The position numbers were made by a program, and so were the translations under genes. Positions 8,356 to 16,131 of a DNA stretch of 49,741 nt are shown piece by piece. The DNA is taken from positions 1-49,741 of the forward strand of contig JALORE010000011.1 in NCBI GenBank assembly GCA_025459125.1, written 5' to 3'. Positions within the stretch are counted from its first letter, which is position 1; the number at the start of each line of letters is the position of its first letter. The notes under the pieces are model-generated. The model made no database searches. It saw only the letters and a program-made list of their open reading frames with translations, and had not been told where the DNA came from. Source of the DNA: Planctomycetota bacterium (lineage in GTDB: Bacteria; Planctomycetota; Phycisphaerae; Sedimentisphaerales; Anaerobacaceae).

Positions 8356-10467
8356 TCAGTCACGGAACCGGTACTCGTACATCGCGCCGCCGACGTCCCG
8401 GGCGGCGGCGACGATCTCCGGATAGGGCCGGTCGCAGATATCGACGAAGCCGATCTGGTAGTTTTCGCCGTCGCCCCGTCCGGTCGTGGCCTGGTCGACG
8501 TATTGGAACCAGTGTGTCCCCACGAGGTACGGATTCCGCAGGGCGCCGCGCACGTAGACCGCGTACTTGTCGGCCCGGTCCTGTTGGCTCTCGGTCCGGC
8601 GCAGACCGGTGTGGAACATGCCGCGGTCGAGGGCGCCGAAGTGAAATTCGCCGATGATGACCGGCATATCGATGCCGTCCGGCAGCCGGGTGTCTTCCAC
8701 ACTGTAGCTGTAGCGGTTGTAGCTGACCACGTCACAGAACTTCGTGGCGGCCCGGGCCGCCCGGTCGTTGACCCAGGCGAACCGGCAGCCCAGGTAGAGC
8801 TGCTCGGGGGCGATCCGCTTGAGCTCGCGGCGGATCGTGCTGAAATACCGCTCGGCCGTCCGGGTATAGAAGGCTTCCAGGTCCGGTCGCGCCTTGGCCT
8901 TATCGGGAGCGGTCCGGCTCTGGAGCAGGGCCTCCCACGAGGCGTGACTGGTGCCCCACGCCTGATTGAGGTCCTCGATCGTCTCATACTTGGCCACCAG
9001 GTCGTCGACAAAGGCAATCTTTGCCGCCTGGTTGGCGGGTGAGATCAGCGTGGCCAGCGCCAGTGACGTGTCGTCGCCCCAGGCCAGCTCGTTGTGAACG
9101 AAGTACCCGATGCACCACGGGTCGCCGGCGGTCAGGCCTTTCTCCGGCTCAAGCCGTTGCCGCAGCCTGGTCTCGAAGTCCGCGTCGAAGACGTCGTGGA
9201 ACTTGCCCCAGTAGCCTTCCGACCCCTCCAGTTTCTTGGAGTCGAAGGAGATCGTGGCTGCGTACGGCGTCAGACGGGACAGGTAAATCTGCGCGTCGGA
9301 CCAGTTGGCGATCGTGTTGATCGCCCAGCTTTCGAACCGCCGGTGCGTCGTGTCGGCGAAGACCTGCTCGAAGTCTTCCCCGTACTTGCGTCGCAGGTTG
9401 GCGCGGGTGAAGTCATAGGTCCGGTAGGGCGAGTGGGTCTGGTAGTAGCCGTGCGGCGCCCAGGCGCCCTCGCCGTAGAAGGCCAAGGGCGAGCCCGGCT
9501 CGGGCAGCGCGCGGAAGTAGCGCTCGCGATCTGTGATCGGCGTGGCGTTGGTAGCGCGGACGCAGTCGATGCCGTGGGACCAGAACAGCCGGCCCGCCGG
9601 GTCCACGAGCCACCACTTGCGTCCGTGCTTCTGGACGCGGAACATGCCCGTGGCTTTGAGCCGGGGGCCGTCCGCCCAGCCGCCGTACTTGTTCCAGCTC
9701 TTCGGCTTGGCATGGGCCTTCAGGTCCCGATCCTCCCGCTGCACCTGCGCGGTCAGTTCTTCCAGGGAATGCGTCTTGCCCGACCAGTCCCGGTGGATGA
9801 ACTGCCCGAACTCATCGATGAACGGCAAAAACGTCGAGGCCTCGAGCACCTGCACCTGTCCGACGGCTCGGATATTGTCAATCTCGACGGCGTGATCCTG
9901 CGCCGACTTTCCCACAAAGATCACCAATTGTGTGACATTGGCCGTGTCGATCTTGCCCGCGTGGACGGGATTGGCTCTCATGCCGACGAGGTCCACCGGC
10001 GCACTGAGCTTCCAGGGCACGGGGAAGAGACGTACCGTCAGCGTCTGGACCGCCCCCGGTTCGATCGAAACCTGGTCGGTGACGCAATGGTCCGCGCCAT
10101 TGGCCCCGGGATTGTCGACGCGACAGTGTACCGTCACCTGCTCGGCGCCCCGGTTCGTGACCTCCAACGCGATGTACTCGCGGGCCGACAAATCCCACTT
10201 TCCTGCCGGCGCCTTGAGGGTGACTCCCGGCCAGGAGCCGGCGTGACCGGTCTCGATCCGGAGCGCCCCTCCGGCCGTGACGGTCACGGTGGCGTCGGTG
10301 ATGGGGACGGTACGAACGTCGAATCCCGGCGCGAAGTCAAACAGGGTCGTCGGCCGGCCCTCGTACGGCCCGCCGACGGTCCCACCTCCCGCCGGCGCGG
10401 CCTGCACGGGCCCACCGCCGGCGGCCGTGGCCAGGACCGTGAACACGATCATGCGCAGCATTGTCAC
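8356..10467 (-). CDS. Secreted GH50-like (beta-agarase type) glycoside hydrolase
   Basis: A 703-residue exported enzyme. The signal peptide ([19 protein letters not shown]) is followed by a beta-sandwich region (about residues 40-215) resembling a carbohydrate-binding module. A TIM-barrel domain comes next, with [11 protein letters not shown]. The likely acid/base glutamate is in [12 protein letters not shown] (E460) and the likely nucleophile in [15 protein letters not shown] (E607). These two blocks recall GH50 beta-agarases. Related Planctomycete proteins are often labelled beta-agarase without proof, so the substrate (agarose, porphyran or another galactan) is open. The GTG at 10467 has AAGGAG just before it; ATG at 10461 is the alternative. 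It is divergent from cspA and no other agar-degrading gene is seen in the window. Confidence 0.72.
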   Translation of the reverse strand: MTMLRMIVFTVLATAAGGGPVQAAPAGGGTVGGPYEGRPTTLFDFAPGFDVRTVPITDATVTVTAGGALRIETGHAGSWPGVTLKAPAGKWDLSAREYIALEVTNRGAEQVTVHCRVDNPGANGADHCVTDQVSIEPGAVQTLTVRLFPVPWKLSAPVDLVGMRANPVHAGKIDTANVTQLVIFVGKSAQDHAVEIDNIRAVGQVQVLEASTFLPFIDEFGQFIHRDWSGKTHSLEELTAQVQREDRDLKAHAKPKSWNKYGGWADGPRLKATGMFRVQKHGRKWWLVDPAGRLFWSHGIDCVRATNATPITDRERYFRALPEPGSPLAFYGEGAWAPHGYYQTHSPYRTYDFTRANLRRKYGEDFEQVFADTTHRRFESWAINTIANWSDAQIYLSRLTPYAATISFDSKKLEGSEGYWGKFHDVFDADFETRLRQRLEPEKGLTAGDPWCIGYFVHNELAWGDDTSLALATLISPANQAAKIAFVDDLVAKYETIEDLNQAWGTSHASWEALLQSRTAPDKAKARPDLEAFYTRTAERYFSTIRRELKRIAPEQLYLGCRFAWVNDRAARAATKFCDVVSYNRYSYSVEDTRLPDGIDMPVIIGEFHFGALDRGMFHTGLRRTESQQDRADKYAVYVRGALRNPYLVGTHWFQYVDQATTGRGDGENYQIGFVDICDRPYPEIVAAARDVGGAMYEYRFRD

Positions 10468-10677
10468 GTGATCTCCTTTCCCTGGTTTCTTCTCCGTGGC
10501 TGCCGGAACCGGACCCAGCGGCGACGGGCGCGCGCGTCCGCGCGGGACAGCCCGATGACGGAGCCGCCGTGCCGCTCGCCCACGCCGCCGCGCATGTCGA
10601 TTGTCCCCCCCGCGAGTGTTCCTGTCAACGTCCTGCCGTCACGCCGCAGTTTTCCTGTCCCGCGGTGGGAATTTTCT

Positions 10678-10706
10678 TTGACAACGTGACATGGCGTGGG
10701 TATCAT
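10678..10706 (+). promoter_or_regulatory. Sigma70-type promoter of the cold-shock gene
   Basis: TTGACA (10678-10683), 17 bases, TATCAT (10701-10706). The predicted leader to the GTG at 10812 is about 100 bases, long enough for the structured 5' leaders often found on cspA-type messages. The rest of the 344-base gap with the agarase-like gene (10468-10811) shows no gene. Confidence 0.75.
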
Positions 10707-10811
10707 GGGGTGCCTGTCAAGGAGTATACTTTCCTCCCTCGAAGCATACCCCTGAACATCAGTAGAGGGCAGCGCGCAGTACGGATCCGGTGGGTCCAAG
10801 GAGATGATGAC

Positions 10812-11015
10812 GTGGCACGAGGTGTAGTGAAGTGGTTCAATGAGAAGAAGGGCTTTGGCTTTATCACGCCGGACGACGGAGGGGAGGACTTGTTCGTCCA
10901 TCATTCAAAGATCGCCGGGAACGGATTCAAGTCGCTGCAGGACGGGCAGGCGGTCGAGTTCACGCCGGCCCCGGGCCGAAAGGGTTTGGAGGCAACGAAC
11001 GTCAAGCCCTGCTGA
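10812..11015 (+). CDS. cspA: Cold-shock domain protein (CspA family)
   Basis: A 67-residue single cold-shock domain that binds single-stranded RNA and DNA and acts as an RNA chaperone. Both RNA-binding motifs are present: KGFGFITP (RNP1) and DLFVHHS (RNP2). The aromatic surface of the start ([13 protein letters not shown]) and the usual ending ([10 protein letters not shown]) are also there. The GTG at 10812 is the start because AAGGAG stands eight bases upstream and the family sequence begins there; the open frame reaches back to 10461 without family similarity. A promoter, a roughly 100-base leader and a strong terminator make it a complete single-gene unit. Whether it is cold-induced cannot be told from sequence. 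Confidence 0.95.
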   Translation: MARGVVKWFNEKKGFGFITPDDGGEDLFVHHSKIAGNGFKSLQDGQAVEFTPAPGRKGLEATNVKPC

Positions 11016-11043
11016 GGCGGTGGCAGGGATCGCTGGAAGGAAA

Positions 11044-11079
11044 AAGGCCCCGCGCAGTCCCGGCGGGGCCTTGGTTTTT
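11044..11079. terminator. Rho-independent terminator, bidirectional
   Basis: AAGGCCCCGC (11044-11053) pairs with GCGGGGCCTT (11063-11072) around a nine-base loop and is followed by GGTTTTT; AAAAA precedes the stem. It serves cspA on the plus strand and, by symmetry, the acidic-tail gene whose stop lies at 11089 on the minus strand. Confidence 0.88.
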
Positions 11080-11088
11080 CAGCAGGCA

Positions 11089-11367
11089 TTACCAGTCTTT
11101 TTCGTCATCGAAGTCCTCGTCCTCATCCTCGAGGTCTTCGTCTTCTTCCTCTTCCTCCTCGTCTTCTTCGTCGTCAAATTCGTCTTCGTCCTCATCCTCG
11201 AGGTCTTCGTCCTCGTCCTCGATCTCCTCCTCTTCTTCGTAGTCGAACTCTTCATCGAGCGGCTCACACGTGCAGTTGCTGGGCTTCTCTCCGCAAGAGG
11301 AGCAGACGCCGTCCTCCACCGGTGCGCCGCACGAGTTGCAGGGGGTGCATCCACATGAATCACACAT
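11089..11367 (-). CDS. Small protein with Cys-rich zinc-ribbon-like head and polyacidic tail
   Basis: A 92-residue protein in two parts. Residues 1-36 hold nine cysteines in pairs (MCDSCGCTPCNSCG, then CSSCG and CTC), which suggests one or two bound zinc ions. Residues 37-92 are almost only Glu and Asp, with the block DEDEDLEDEDED occurring twice, mirrored by a near-repeat in the DNA. The tail is expected to be disordered and could mimic nucleic acid or bind basic proteins. GAGG stands before the ATG. A possible promoter on the minus strand is TTGCTT-16-TACGAT (11474-11447). The gene shares a terminator with cspA. Function is not known; a link to RNA or DNA binding is speculation. Confidence 0.75.
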   Translation of the reverse strand: MCDSCGCTPCNSCGAPVEDGVCSSCGEKPSNCTCEPLDEEFDYEEEEEIEDEDEDLEDEDEDEFDDEEDEEEEEEDEDLEDEDEDFDDEKDW

Positions 11368-11593
11368 TGGTACTACCTCGAAAGAGTCTTGAAGTCATTC
11401 TCGAACCGACAGGCCCACGCCGAGCCCGTCCCCAAATGCCGGACTCATCGTATGCTGGCGTTTACGAAAAGCAATACCCTTTGTGCAAAAATTTTTCACA
11501 AGATTTTCCGGGTGTTCCGTTGGGCAGGAACCTGCCTCCGGACGGGCGCGCGCGGCGCGCCGAACCGGGTCCCGGCCCGGCGATGAGCACCGG

Positions 11594-12145
11594 TTACGGC
11601 ACGGTTTGGGCGGTCAGGGCAGGGGGGGCGAGCCGGGGACTGGAGATGCCGACGGTCGAGTCGAGCAGCGTGCTGTCGCCCGGGTTTCTGCGGATGTGCA
11701 GACTGCCGATTCGCAGGACGGCCTCGGGAGTCTGGAGATCCCCGAGAAAGTCGACCAACTGCTTCCAGGACACGTCGCGCAGCTCGACCGTGACCATGAC
11801 TTCGGTGTAGTCCGGCTGGGGGGGCGCGGTGCTCTGCTCCAGGCTGGCCTGCCGGGTCAGCCGGTGTCGCTCGAGCACGGATTCGAGGAACGGCAACAAC
11901 GGGAAATCCGCCGGCTGTTCCGCGATTTTCGTTCGCAGATCAACGAACTCGTGCCGGAGGGCCGCATAGCGGACGCTGGTGGCTTCGAGCTCGTTGAGCT
12001 CGGCCTGTTTCTCGGGGATGATACGTGCCAGCGTGCGAATGCGGTGGCGCGCCGGTTGGAGGGCCAAGGCGTACGAGGCCCAGACGGCCACGGCGGTGAG
12101 CAAGCCGATCAGAAGCCAGCGCTCTCGGGGCGTGATCTGCATCAT
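11594..12145 (-). CDS. gspM: Type II secretion inner-membrane protein GspM-like (PilO fold)
   Basis: A 183-residue bitopic protein, last gene of the secretion operon. A short cytoplasmic end is followed by one membrane helix (about residues 10-28, WLLIGLLTAVAVWASYALAL) and a coiled coil (about 35-75). A ferredoxin-like periplasmic domain follows, with VMVTVELRDVSWKQLVDFLGD. This layout is that of GspM/PilO, which pairs with GspL to hold the assembly platform. Sequence conservation in the family is low, so the name rests on layout and position. Its ATG uses the last A of the gspL stop (TAATG), so translation is coupled. Confidence 0.78.
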   Translation of the reverse strand: MMQITPRERWLLIGLLTAVAVWASYALALQPARHRIRTLARIIPEKQAELNELEATSVRYAALRHEFVDLRTKIAEQPADFPLLPFLESVLERHRLTRQASLEQSTAPPQPDYTEVMVTVELRDVSWKQLVDFLGDLQTPEAVLRIGSLHIRRNPGDSTLLDSTVGISSPRLAPPALTAQTVP

Positions 12146-13617
12146 TAGGCCTTATCCTTGTCAGCGGACAGCGAGATGGTGAACTGGACTCTGCCGGACT
12201 GTGCGTCGTTCTTCGTGCTGGGAGCATCCACGACTCGCAGTCCCGGGATGGTCCCCAGCAGGCGCTGCCATTCGGTGAGCGTGGTGAAGGAATCGCAGGT
12301 TCCCATGATCCGGACGGAGTTCGCGGCGATCAGCACGTCCTGGAGCTGCAGGTCGCCGGTGGCGGGGATCCGAGCGCCGAGAGCATACAGGATCTCGAGC
12401 GGGGCCGAACGCCGGGAGTGAAGGCCGGTCAGGAGCTCGCACTCCTGGCGGCACGCGGCGAGCCTCTGGCGGAGTTGGGCGGCCGGGTCGACAATGACGG
12501 TCTCTTCCGGCACAGCCTGACGAAAGACCTCTTCCGTCTGTTTCTTGAGACGTGCGTAGTCCGCCTCCAGGGCGGACAACTGCACGAAGAGGCCCACGCC
12601 CCAGATCAGCGCGGCGGCGGCGGCCAGACCGCCGCAGATCCCCAGTTCTCGGGTGAGCCGCCGTCCGGGCTTCGTCCGCGCCTGGTACGCGGACAGAAAA
12701 TCGGTGTGCTCGGCCGCCCGCGGCTGGAGGACCCGCAGCGCGAGTCCCGCGGCCACGGACAACGGAAGGTCCGGATTCGTCTCGGACCGGGCCACGCGGG
12801 CCCAGGGATCGACCGGGATGACCTGCCCGGCAGTCTTGTCCTCAAGCGCGGACGCCAACGCCGCCTTCGCCGGCGGCCCGGCGAACAGGAACAGACGCAG
12901 GCCCGCGTCCGGATCGTTGCCGAACAACCGCTTCCAGGTGATCTCGATCTCCTGGGCGACGATGTCGGCTGTCTGCCGCGCAAACGTGTGCACGTCCTGC
13001 CGGTCGGCGGAGAAGATCGGGATATTCCGCACCTGCAGGAGAGTCCCCTCGTGCAGCACCGCCAGGCTGAGTGTCGCCTCGTCCACATACACCACCACGG
13101 CCAATCCCTTACCCGCTTCGGGGTGATTGACCGTCAGCGTGGCCTGCAGGGCGGCGATCGGTGTATCGAGGCATACCGGCTTGATCCGGCCCTGGCTGAG
13201 CGACTGCACGCTCTCGCTCAGAGACTGGCGCGACGTGGCCGCGATGAGCATGGAGTGGCTGCCTTTTTCCATCGGCAGCACGGCACAGATTTGGGCGACG
13301 AGGTCGTCCGCGGGGATGGGAAAGCGATCGTGCAGGGCGGTCAGGTCGCCCGCTCGGATCCTCTCCAGGCCTTTGGCGTCCGTCTCGAGGTCCGCAAAGA
13401 AGAACGCGTGTTGGGGGAGCGAGACAGCCACGGCCGCCCGCCGATCGAAGCCGTGCCGGCTCGTCAGCGCATGCAAAATCGCCGACAGGGAGTCGGTGCT
13501 GCGGCGGGTCTGCATGGCAAAGGCCTTCTCCAGGCGGAAACCGTCCGCCGTGCGCAGGACCTGGGCGGCACACACGTGTGTTCGCCCGATGTCTATGCCG
13601 ATGCAACGTTTGGGCAT
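12145..13617 (-). CDS. gspL: Type II secretion GspL-like protein (PilM-type actin fold plus PilN-type part)
   Basis: 490 residues. Residues 1 to about 310 form an actin-like ATPase-fold domain of PilM/GspL type. It starts KRCIGIDIGRTHVCAAQV and includes AVVVYVDEATLSLAVLHEGTLL and a late GLALRVL block. One transmembrane helix follows (about 340-362, ICGGLAAAAALIWGVGLFVQ), then a coiled coil and a periplasmic PilN-like domain. In the secretin machinery this subunit links the GspE ATPase to GspM and the pilus platform. The family is diverse, and a fused PilM-PilN description fits equally well. It lies 38 bases after gspK and overlaps gspM by one base. Confidence 0.82.
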   Translation of the reverse strand: MPKRCIGIDIGRTHVCAAQVLRTADGFRLEKAFAMQTRRSTDSLSAILHALTSRHGFDRRAAVAVSLPQHAFFFADLETDAKGLERIRAGDLTALHDRFPIPADDLVAQICAVLPMEKGSHSMLIAATSRQSLSESVQSLSQGRIKPVCLDTPIAALQATLTVNHPEAGKGLAVVVYVDEATLSLAVLHEGTLLQVRNIPIFSADRQDVHTFARQTADIVAQEIEITWKRLFGNDPDAGLRLFLFAGPPAKAALASALEDKTAGQVIPVDPWARVARSETNPDLPLSVAAGLALRVLQPRAAEHTDFLSAYQARTKPGRRLTRELGICGGLAAAAALIWGVGLFVQLSALEADYARLKKQTEEVFRQAVPEETVIVDPAAQLRQRLAACRQECELLTGLHSRRSAPLEILYALGARIPATGDLQLQDVLIAANSVRIMGTCDSFTTLTEWQRLLGTIPGLRVVDAPSTKNDAQSGRVQFTISLSADKDKA

Positions 13618-13655
13618 GCCTTGTCGTTCCTAACTCGAAACCGGGCTTCGGACTT

Positions 13656-14684
13656 CTACTCCCGATACTGGACAATATCGACCGTTCTGGCCTGCGGGTT
13701 TCTCTGCAACAGGGCCTCGATCGTGCATTTGTGCTCCCCGAAGCGTCCGTGCGACGTTATGCGATAGAAACGCTGGGCCGGCGTCAGCGTTACCAGGCCT
13801 TGGATGTCGCGGCAAATGCCGTCGGTCATGCCCGGGATGCTGCGCAACTGCGCCAACGTCGTGAACGGTCGGAGCTCGCGCTGACGAAGGATCATCTCGG
13901 CCAGGGCGGGATCGATTTGTTCCGAGAGTGACTCGAGGATCATCCGGGGTGCGGCGTTGAGGTCGATCTGGCCGTCGCCGACGCAGGTCAGAAACGGACG
14001 CAGACGGGCGAGGTTCTCGAGCGTCATCCCTTTGACGTAAAGGAGCTCGTCCACGGCATCGAGTGGCCCGTTCCGGCAGGCATAGGGGGGCGTGCACGTC
14101 TGGTAGTAGTCGTTTTCCGCACCGGTGTTGTCACGCTGAACGAAGTCGAGGATGGTTACCTCGTCGTCGTCGTCGACCCAGTCGATCAGGGCCGGCACGA
14201 CGCCGTAACCGATGGGCGGCAGGTCCCGGTGGCGGCGATTGACCAGATCGATCAGACGCAGGAACTGGTCGATGCGCCTCCGCGCCAGCCGGTCGTCCGG
14301 CACTTGGAGCCGGTTGACGTTCAGCAGACCGTTCTCGGGGGTAATCGTCACGGCGCAATTGGCATCTCCCACCGGCAGCGTGATCCGGGAGGTCGGCGGT
14401 TGGCCTGCCCAGCGGTCGGACCCGGGGCTGTTGGCGTCGCGGACGACCGCCAAGGCGACCTGCAGTCCACCCCAGGCGGCATTCCGCGCCTGTTCGGTTC
14501 GGTGGAAGCTCTCGGTCTTGGCCAGGCTGATTCGTGCCGTCTGGTTGAAGCCGAACAGCAGCGCCGACAGCGCCAGGACCGCGGCCAGCACCACGACCAG
14601 AATGAACCCGTCCTGTCGATGCTGAAGGTGGACTTCTGCAAAACGGACGTTGGGCCTGCTTTGGGAAGGGAAGATCGATTTCAT
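13656..14684 (-). CDS. gspK: Type II secretion minor pseudopilin GspK
   Basis: 342 residues. A prepilin leader of about 26 residues ends in QDG before FILVVVLAAVLALSALLFGF, the hydrophobic N-terminal helix cut and N-methylated by a prepilin peptidase. Position +5 is not glutamate, the normal exception for GspK. The helix-hairpin-helix-like segments (LYVKGMTLENLARLRPFLT and TLAQLRSIPGMTDGICRDI) and the DLNAAP motif are typical. GspK caps the pseudopilus tip with GspI and GspJ. The leader codons up to about residue 20 are encoded inside inverted repeats, and the ribosome site GGAAGGA lies in a hairpin stem with the ATG in its loop. Confidence 0.88.
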   Translation of the reverse strand: MKSIFPSQSRPNVRFAEVHLQHRQDGFILVVVLAAVLALSALLFGFNQTARISLAKTESFHRTEQARNAAWGGLQVALAVVRDANSPGSDRWAGQPPTSRITLPVGDANCAVTITPENGLLNVNRLQVPDDRLARRRIDQFLRLIDLVNRRHRDLPPIGYGVVPALIDWVDDDDEVTILDFVQRDNTGAENDYYQTCTPPYACRNGPLDAVDELLYVKGMTLENLARLRPFLTCVGDGQIDLNAAPRMILESLSEQIDPALAEMILRQRELRPFTTLAQLRSIPGMTDGICRDIQGLVTLTPAQRFYRITSHGRFGEHKCTIEALLQRNPQARTVDIVQYRE

Positions 14685-14806
14685 GATCTTTCCTTCCCAA
14701 ACCCCAGGTAACTGATAGAGCCGCCGTTCAAGCCATTATACCAGGAAATCGTGAAACCGATTTCCTGGTACAATACAGGCCCAACGTCCGTTTTGCCGAA
14801 GTCCAC
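14628..14806. repeat. Nested long inverted repeat at the gspJ-gspK junction
   Basis: The arms at 14628-14658 and 14776-14806 are 31 bases each and complementary at 30 positions. Inside are two further hairpins: 14660-14676 with 14685-14701 (16 of 17 paired), and TACCAGGAAATCG (14739-14751) with CGATTTCCTGGTA (14758-14770), perfect. On the minus-strand message this gives a large stem with two branch hairpins spanning the 139-base gap after gspJ and the first codons of gspK. Confidence 0.85.
14660..14701 (-). promoter_or_regulatory. Hairpin enclosing the gspK ribosome-binding site and start codon
   Basis: In the minus-strand message the 17-base upstream stem contains the Shine-Dalgarno sequence GGAAGGA. 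The loop is eight bases, beginning with the gspK AUG (14684-14682), and the downstream stem is made of gspK codons 4-9. One A-C mismatch interrupts the stem. Such a structure should hinder ribosome loading. Its regulatory role is inferred from position only. Confidence 0.6.
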
Positions 14807-14823
14807 TGGCAGCGCACGCTGTA

Positions 14824-15600
14824 TCATGGCTGTGCCGCTCCGACAACCGATGCTCGCTGCGGCGGAGCATACCGGCACCCGATCGGTATGGCGGTGCCGA
14901 ACTCATGTTCCCGGCCGCGCTCGTCGCGGACAGTGAAGCCGATCCTGACGGCCCGGGGCAGGCGCCCGCGCTCCGTACCGTCCCAGGCAGGCCGCCACCG
15001 CTGGCCGTCGTAGCAGTGGACTTGCACGCTCCGGACGCCTCGGAGAATTGTCCGACCCTCTCTGGTCTCGGGTAAGCCGGCGAGACGCACCGAGGGCTCA
15101 GTGGCGAGCGACAGCGTCCCGCTCCGGGCATCGTACCGGTACAGAACATGTGTGGGAGCGGCGGCGGTATTCGCTCCTGTTCCCAAGCCGCCGGTGGTAA
15201 GAAAGGACAAGATTCGGCCGTCCGCGTCCTGCGGGTCGGCCCGAAAGGCCGGAGCCGGGATGGGGACCGGGCCGCTCGACGCGGACGGTCCAGACGAGCC
15301 GGTCGCGGTGGTCGGCACGTAGGCACAGCGGAGTTGGCGACCAAGCAGACGTAGCACGAGGCAGGCCCGTTCCAGGGAGGCCGCGCGGTTGTCGTGGAAT
15401 TGGACACAACGACTCGCGGCCGCGTAGCTACCGTAGACGATCGCCATGATGACGCTCACCAGCGTCAGAGTCACGAGCATCTCGACCAGCGTGAAGCCGG
15501 TAGACAGTTCACACTTGTCAGTTGACAGCGGGCGCGCACGGGCCGGCGGCCGGCTGTGAACTGGGAGCTGTGAACGGACTGGTTGTTTCCTACACGCCAC
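14824..15600 (-). CDS. gspJ: Type II secretion minor pseudopilin GspJ
   Basis: A 258-residue prepilin. The processing site is STG before FTLVEMLVTLTLVSVIMAIVY, with the required Glu at +5 of the mature protein, followed by a membrane helix. The periplasmic part contains the GspJ-like block TLRGVRSVQVHCYDGQRWRPAWDGTERGRLPRAVRIGFTV in pieces typical of the family. The only available start is GTG at 15600, overlapping the end of gspI by 11 bases, which makes the leader 35 residues long. Codons for about residues 13-32 lie in a palindromic repeat. GspJ forms the tip complex with GspI and GspK. Confidence 0.85.
   Translation of the reverse strand: MACRKQPVRSQLPVHSRPPARARPLSTDKCELSTGFTLVEMLVTLTLVSVIMAIVYGSYAAASRCVQFHDNRAASLERACLVLRLLGRQLRCAYVPTTATGSSGPSASSGPVPIPAPAFRADPQDADGRILSFLTTGGLGTGANTAAAPTHVLYRYDARSGTLSLATEPSVRLAGLPETREGRTILRGVRSVQVHCYDGQRWRPAWDGTERGRLPRAVRIGFTVRDERGREHEFGTAIPIGCRYAPPQRASVVGAAQP
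15505..15563. repeat. Palindromic element inside the GspJ leader
   Basis: CAGTTCACA (15505-15513) and TGTGAACTG (15555-15563) are perfect complements, with GTCAGTTGACAG in the intervening part. The element lies fully within the coding region for the cleaved leader of GspJ. Confidence 0.6.
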
Positions 15601-16129
15601 GGATCGTATCCTCTGCCTGGTACGTGGTCAGGCGGATGTGTTTCGCCCCGGGGCCGGTCCGCCACGTGACGTCGACCGAGATCTCCCGCAACCGGCTGCG
15701 GCCGGCGGCCGGGCGGCAGGCGGTGGGCAGCGGGGTATCCAGCACCTGTGTTTGCCAGGCGAAGTCCGTGCCTTCGACGACCCCCGCCGAGACGCCCGTT
15801 GCCAGACGGTCACGACCGACGACCTCCGCCATCTTCTCCTGGGCGAGCAAGAGCGCCTGCGTCATCACCCGTGCCTGGTCGGCCGTCCGCATACTGAGCA
15901 CCTGAAGCTGCAGCAAGGCCAGCAGGGCGGTGGCCGCGATCGCCAGGGCCGCCACCACCTCGATCAGCGTGAAACCGGCGCGGTTTGATGGATGAGCGCC
16001 AAGTCTGTCATTCTGAGGCGAAGCCGAACAATCTGGGCTTTTGAACAGAAGTTGCTCTGGCTCGCAGCCCAGATCCTTCGCTGTGCTCGGGATGACAAGG
16101 GCATCGCACGCATCTGTCCGAATCCGCAT
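15590..16129 (-). CDS. gspI: Type II secretion minor pseudopilin GspI with an extended leader
   Basis: About 179 residues from the ATG at 16129. The mature part starts after AG with FTLIEVVAALAIAATALLALLQ (Glu at +5) and continues in the short GspI style (LLAQEKMAEVVGRDRL, then an immunoglobulin-poor C-terminal beta region). The leader is 52 residues instead of the usual 5-20. A 90-base palindromic repeat of exactly 30 codons sits in it. There is no ATG, GTG or TTG in frame between the repeat and the cleavage site, so translation must begin upstream of the repeat. GGAAGG stands before the ATG. The start overlaps the region of the gspG stop by a few bases and gspJ overlaps its end. Confidence 0.85.
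   Translation of the reverse strand: MRIRTDACDALVIPSTAKDLGCEPEQLLFKSPDCSASPQNDRLGAHPSNRAGFTLIEVVAALAIAATALLALLQLQVLSMRTADQARVMTQALLLAQEKMAEVVGRDRLATGVSAGVVEGTDFAWQTQVLDTPLPTACRPAAGRSRLREISVDVTWRTGPGAKHIRLTTYQAEDTIRGV
16007..16096. repeat. 90-base palindromic repeat in frame within gspI
   Basis: Bounded by GTCATTCTGAGGCGAAG (from 16007) and the reverse complement of GTCATCCCGAGCACAGCGAAG (to 16096). Both arms continue to a shared ATCTGGGCT. It belongs to the same family as the shorter element at 1477-1504. Its length is divisible by three and the frame used contains no stop. Confidence 0.8.
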
Positions 16130-16131
16130 TC

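Noticed and set aside
11100-11250. Repeated GAGGTCTTCGTCC words as a possible CRISPR or satellite
   Set aside because: They are codon repeats for the Asp/Glu tail of a reading frame, without regular spacers.
12418-13767. Long plus-strand frame (449 codons) opposite gspL
   Set aside because: Composition rich in Arg, Gly and Gln without any domain; the minus-strand GspL reading explains the sequence.
14681-14878. Small minus-strand frame between gspJ and gspK as a gspH-like gene
   Set aside because: It has no prepilin motif or hydrophobic helix and is made of the inverted-repeat arms.
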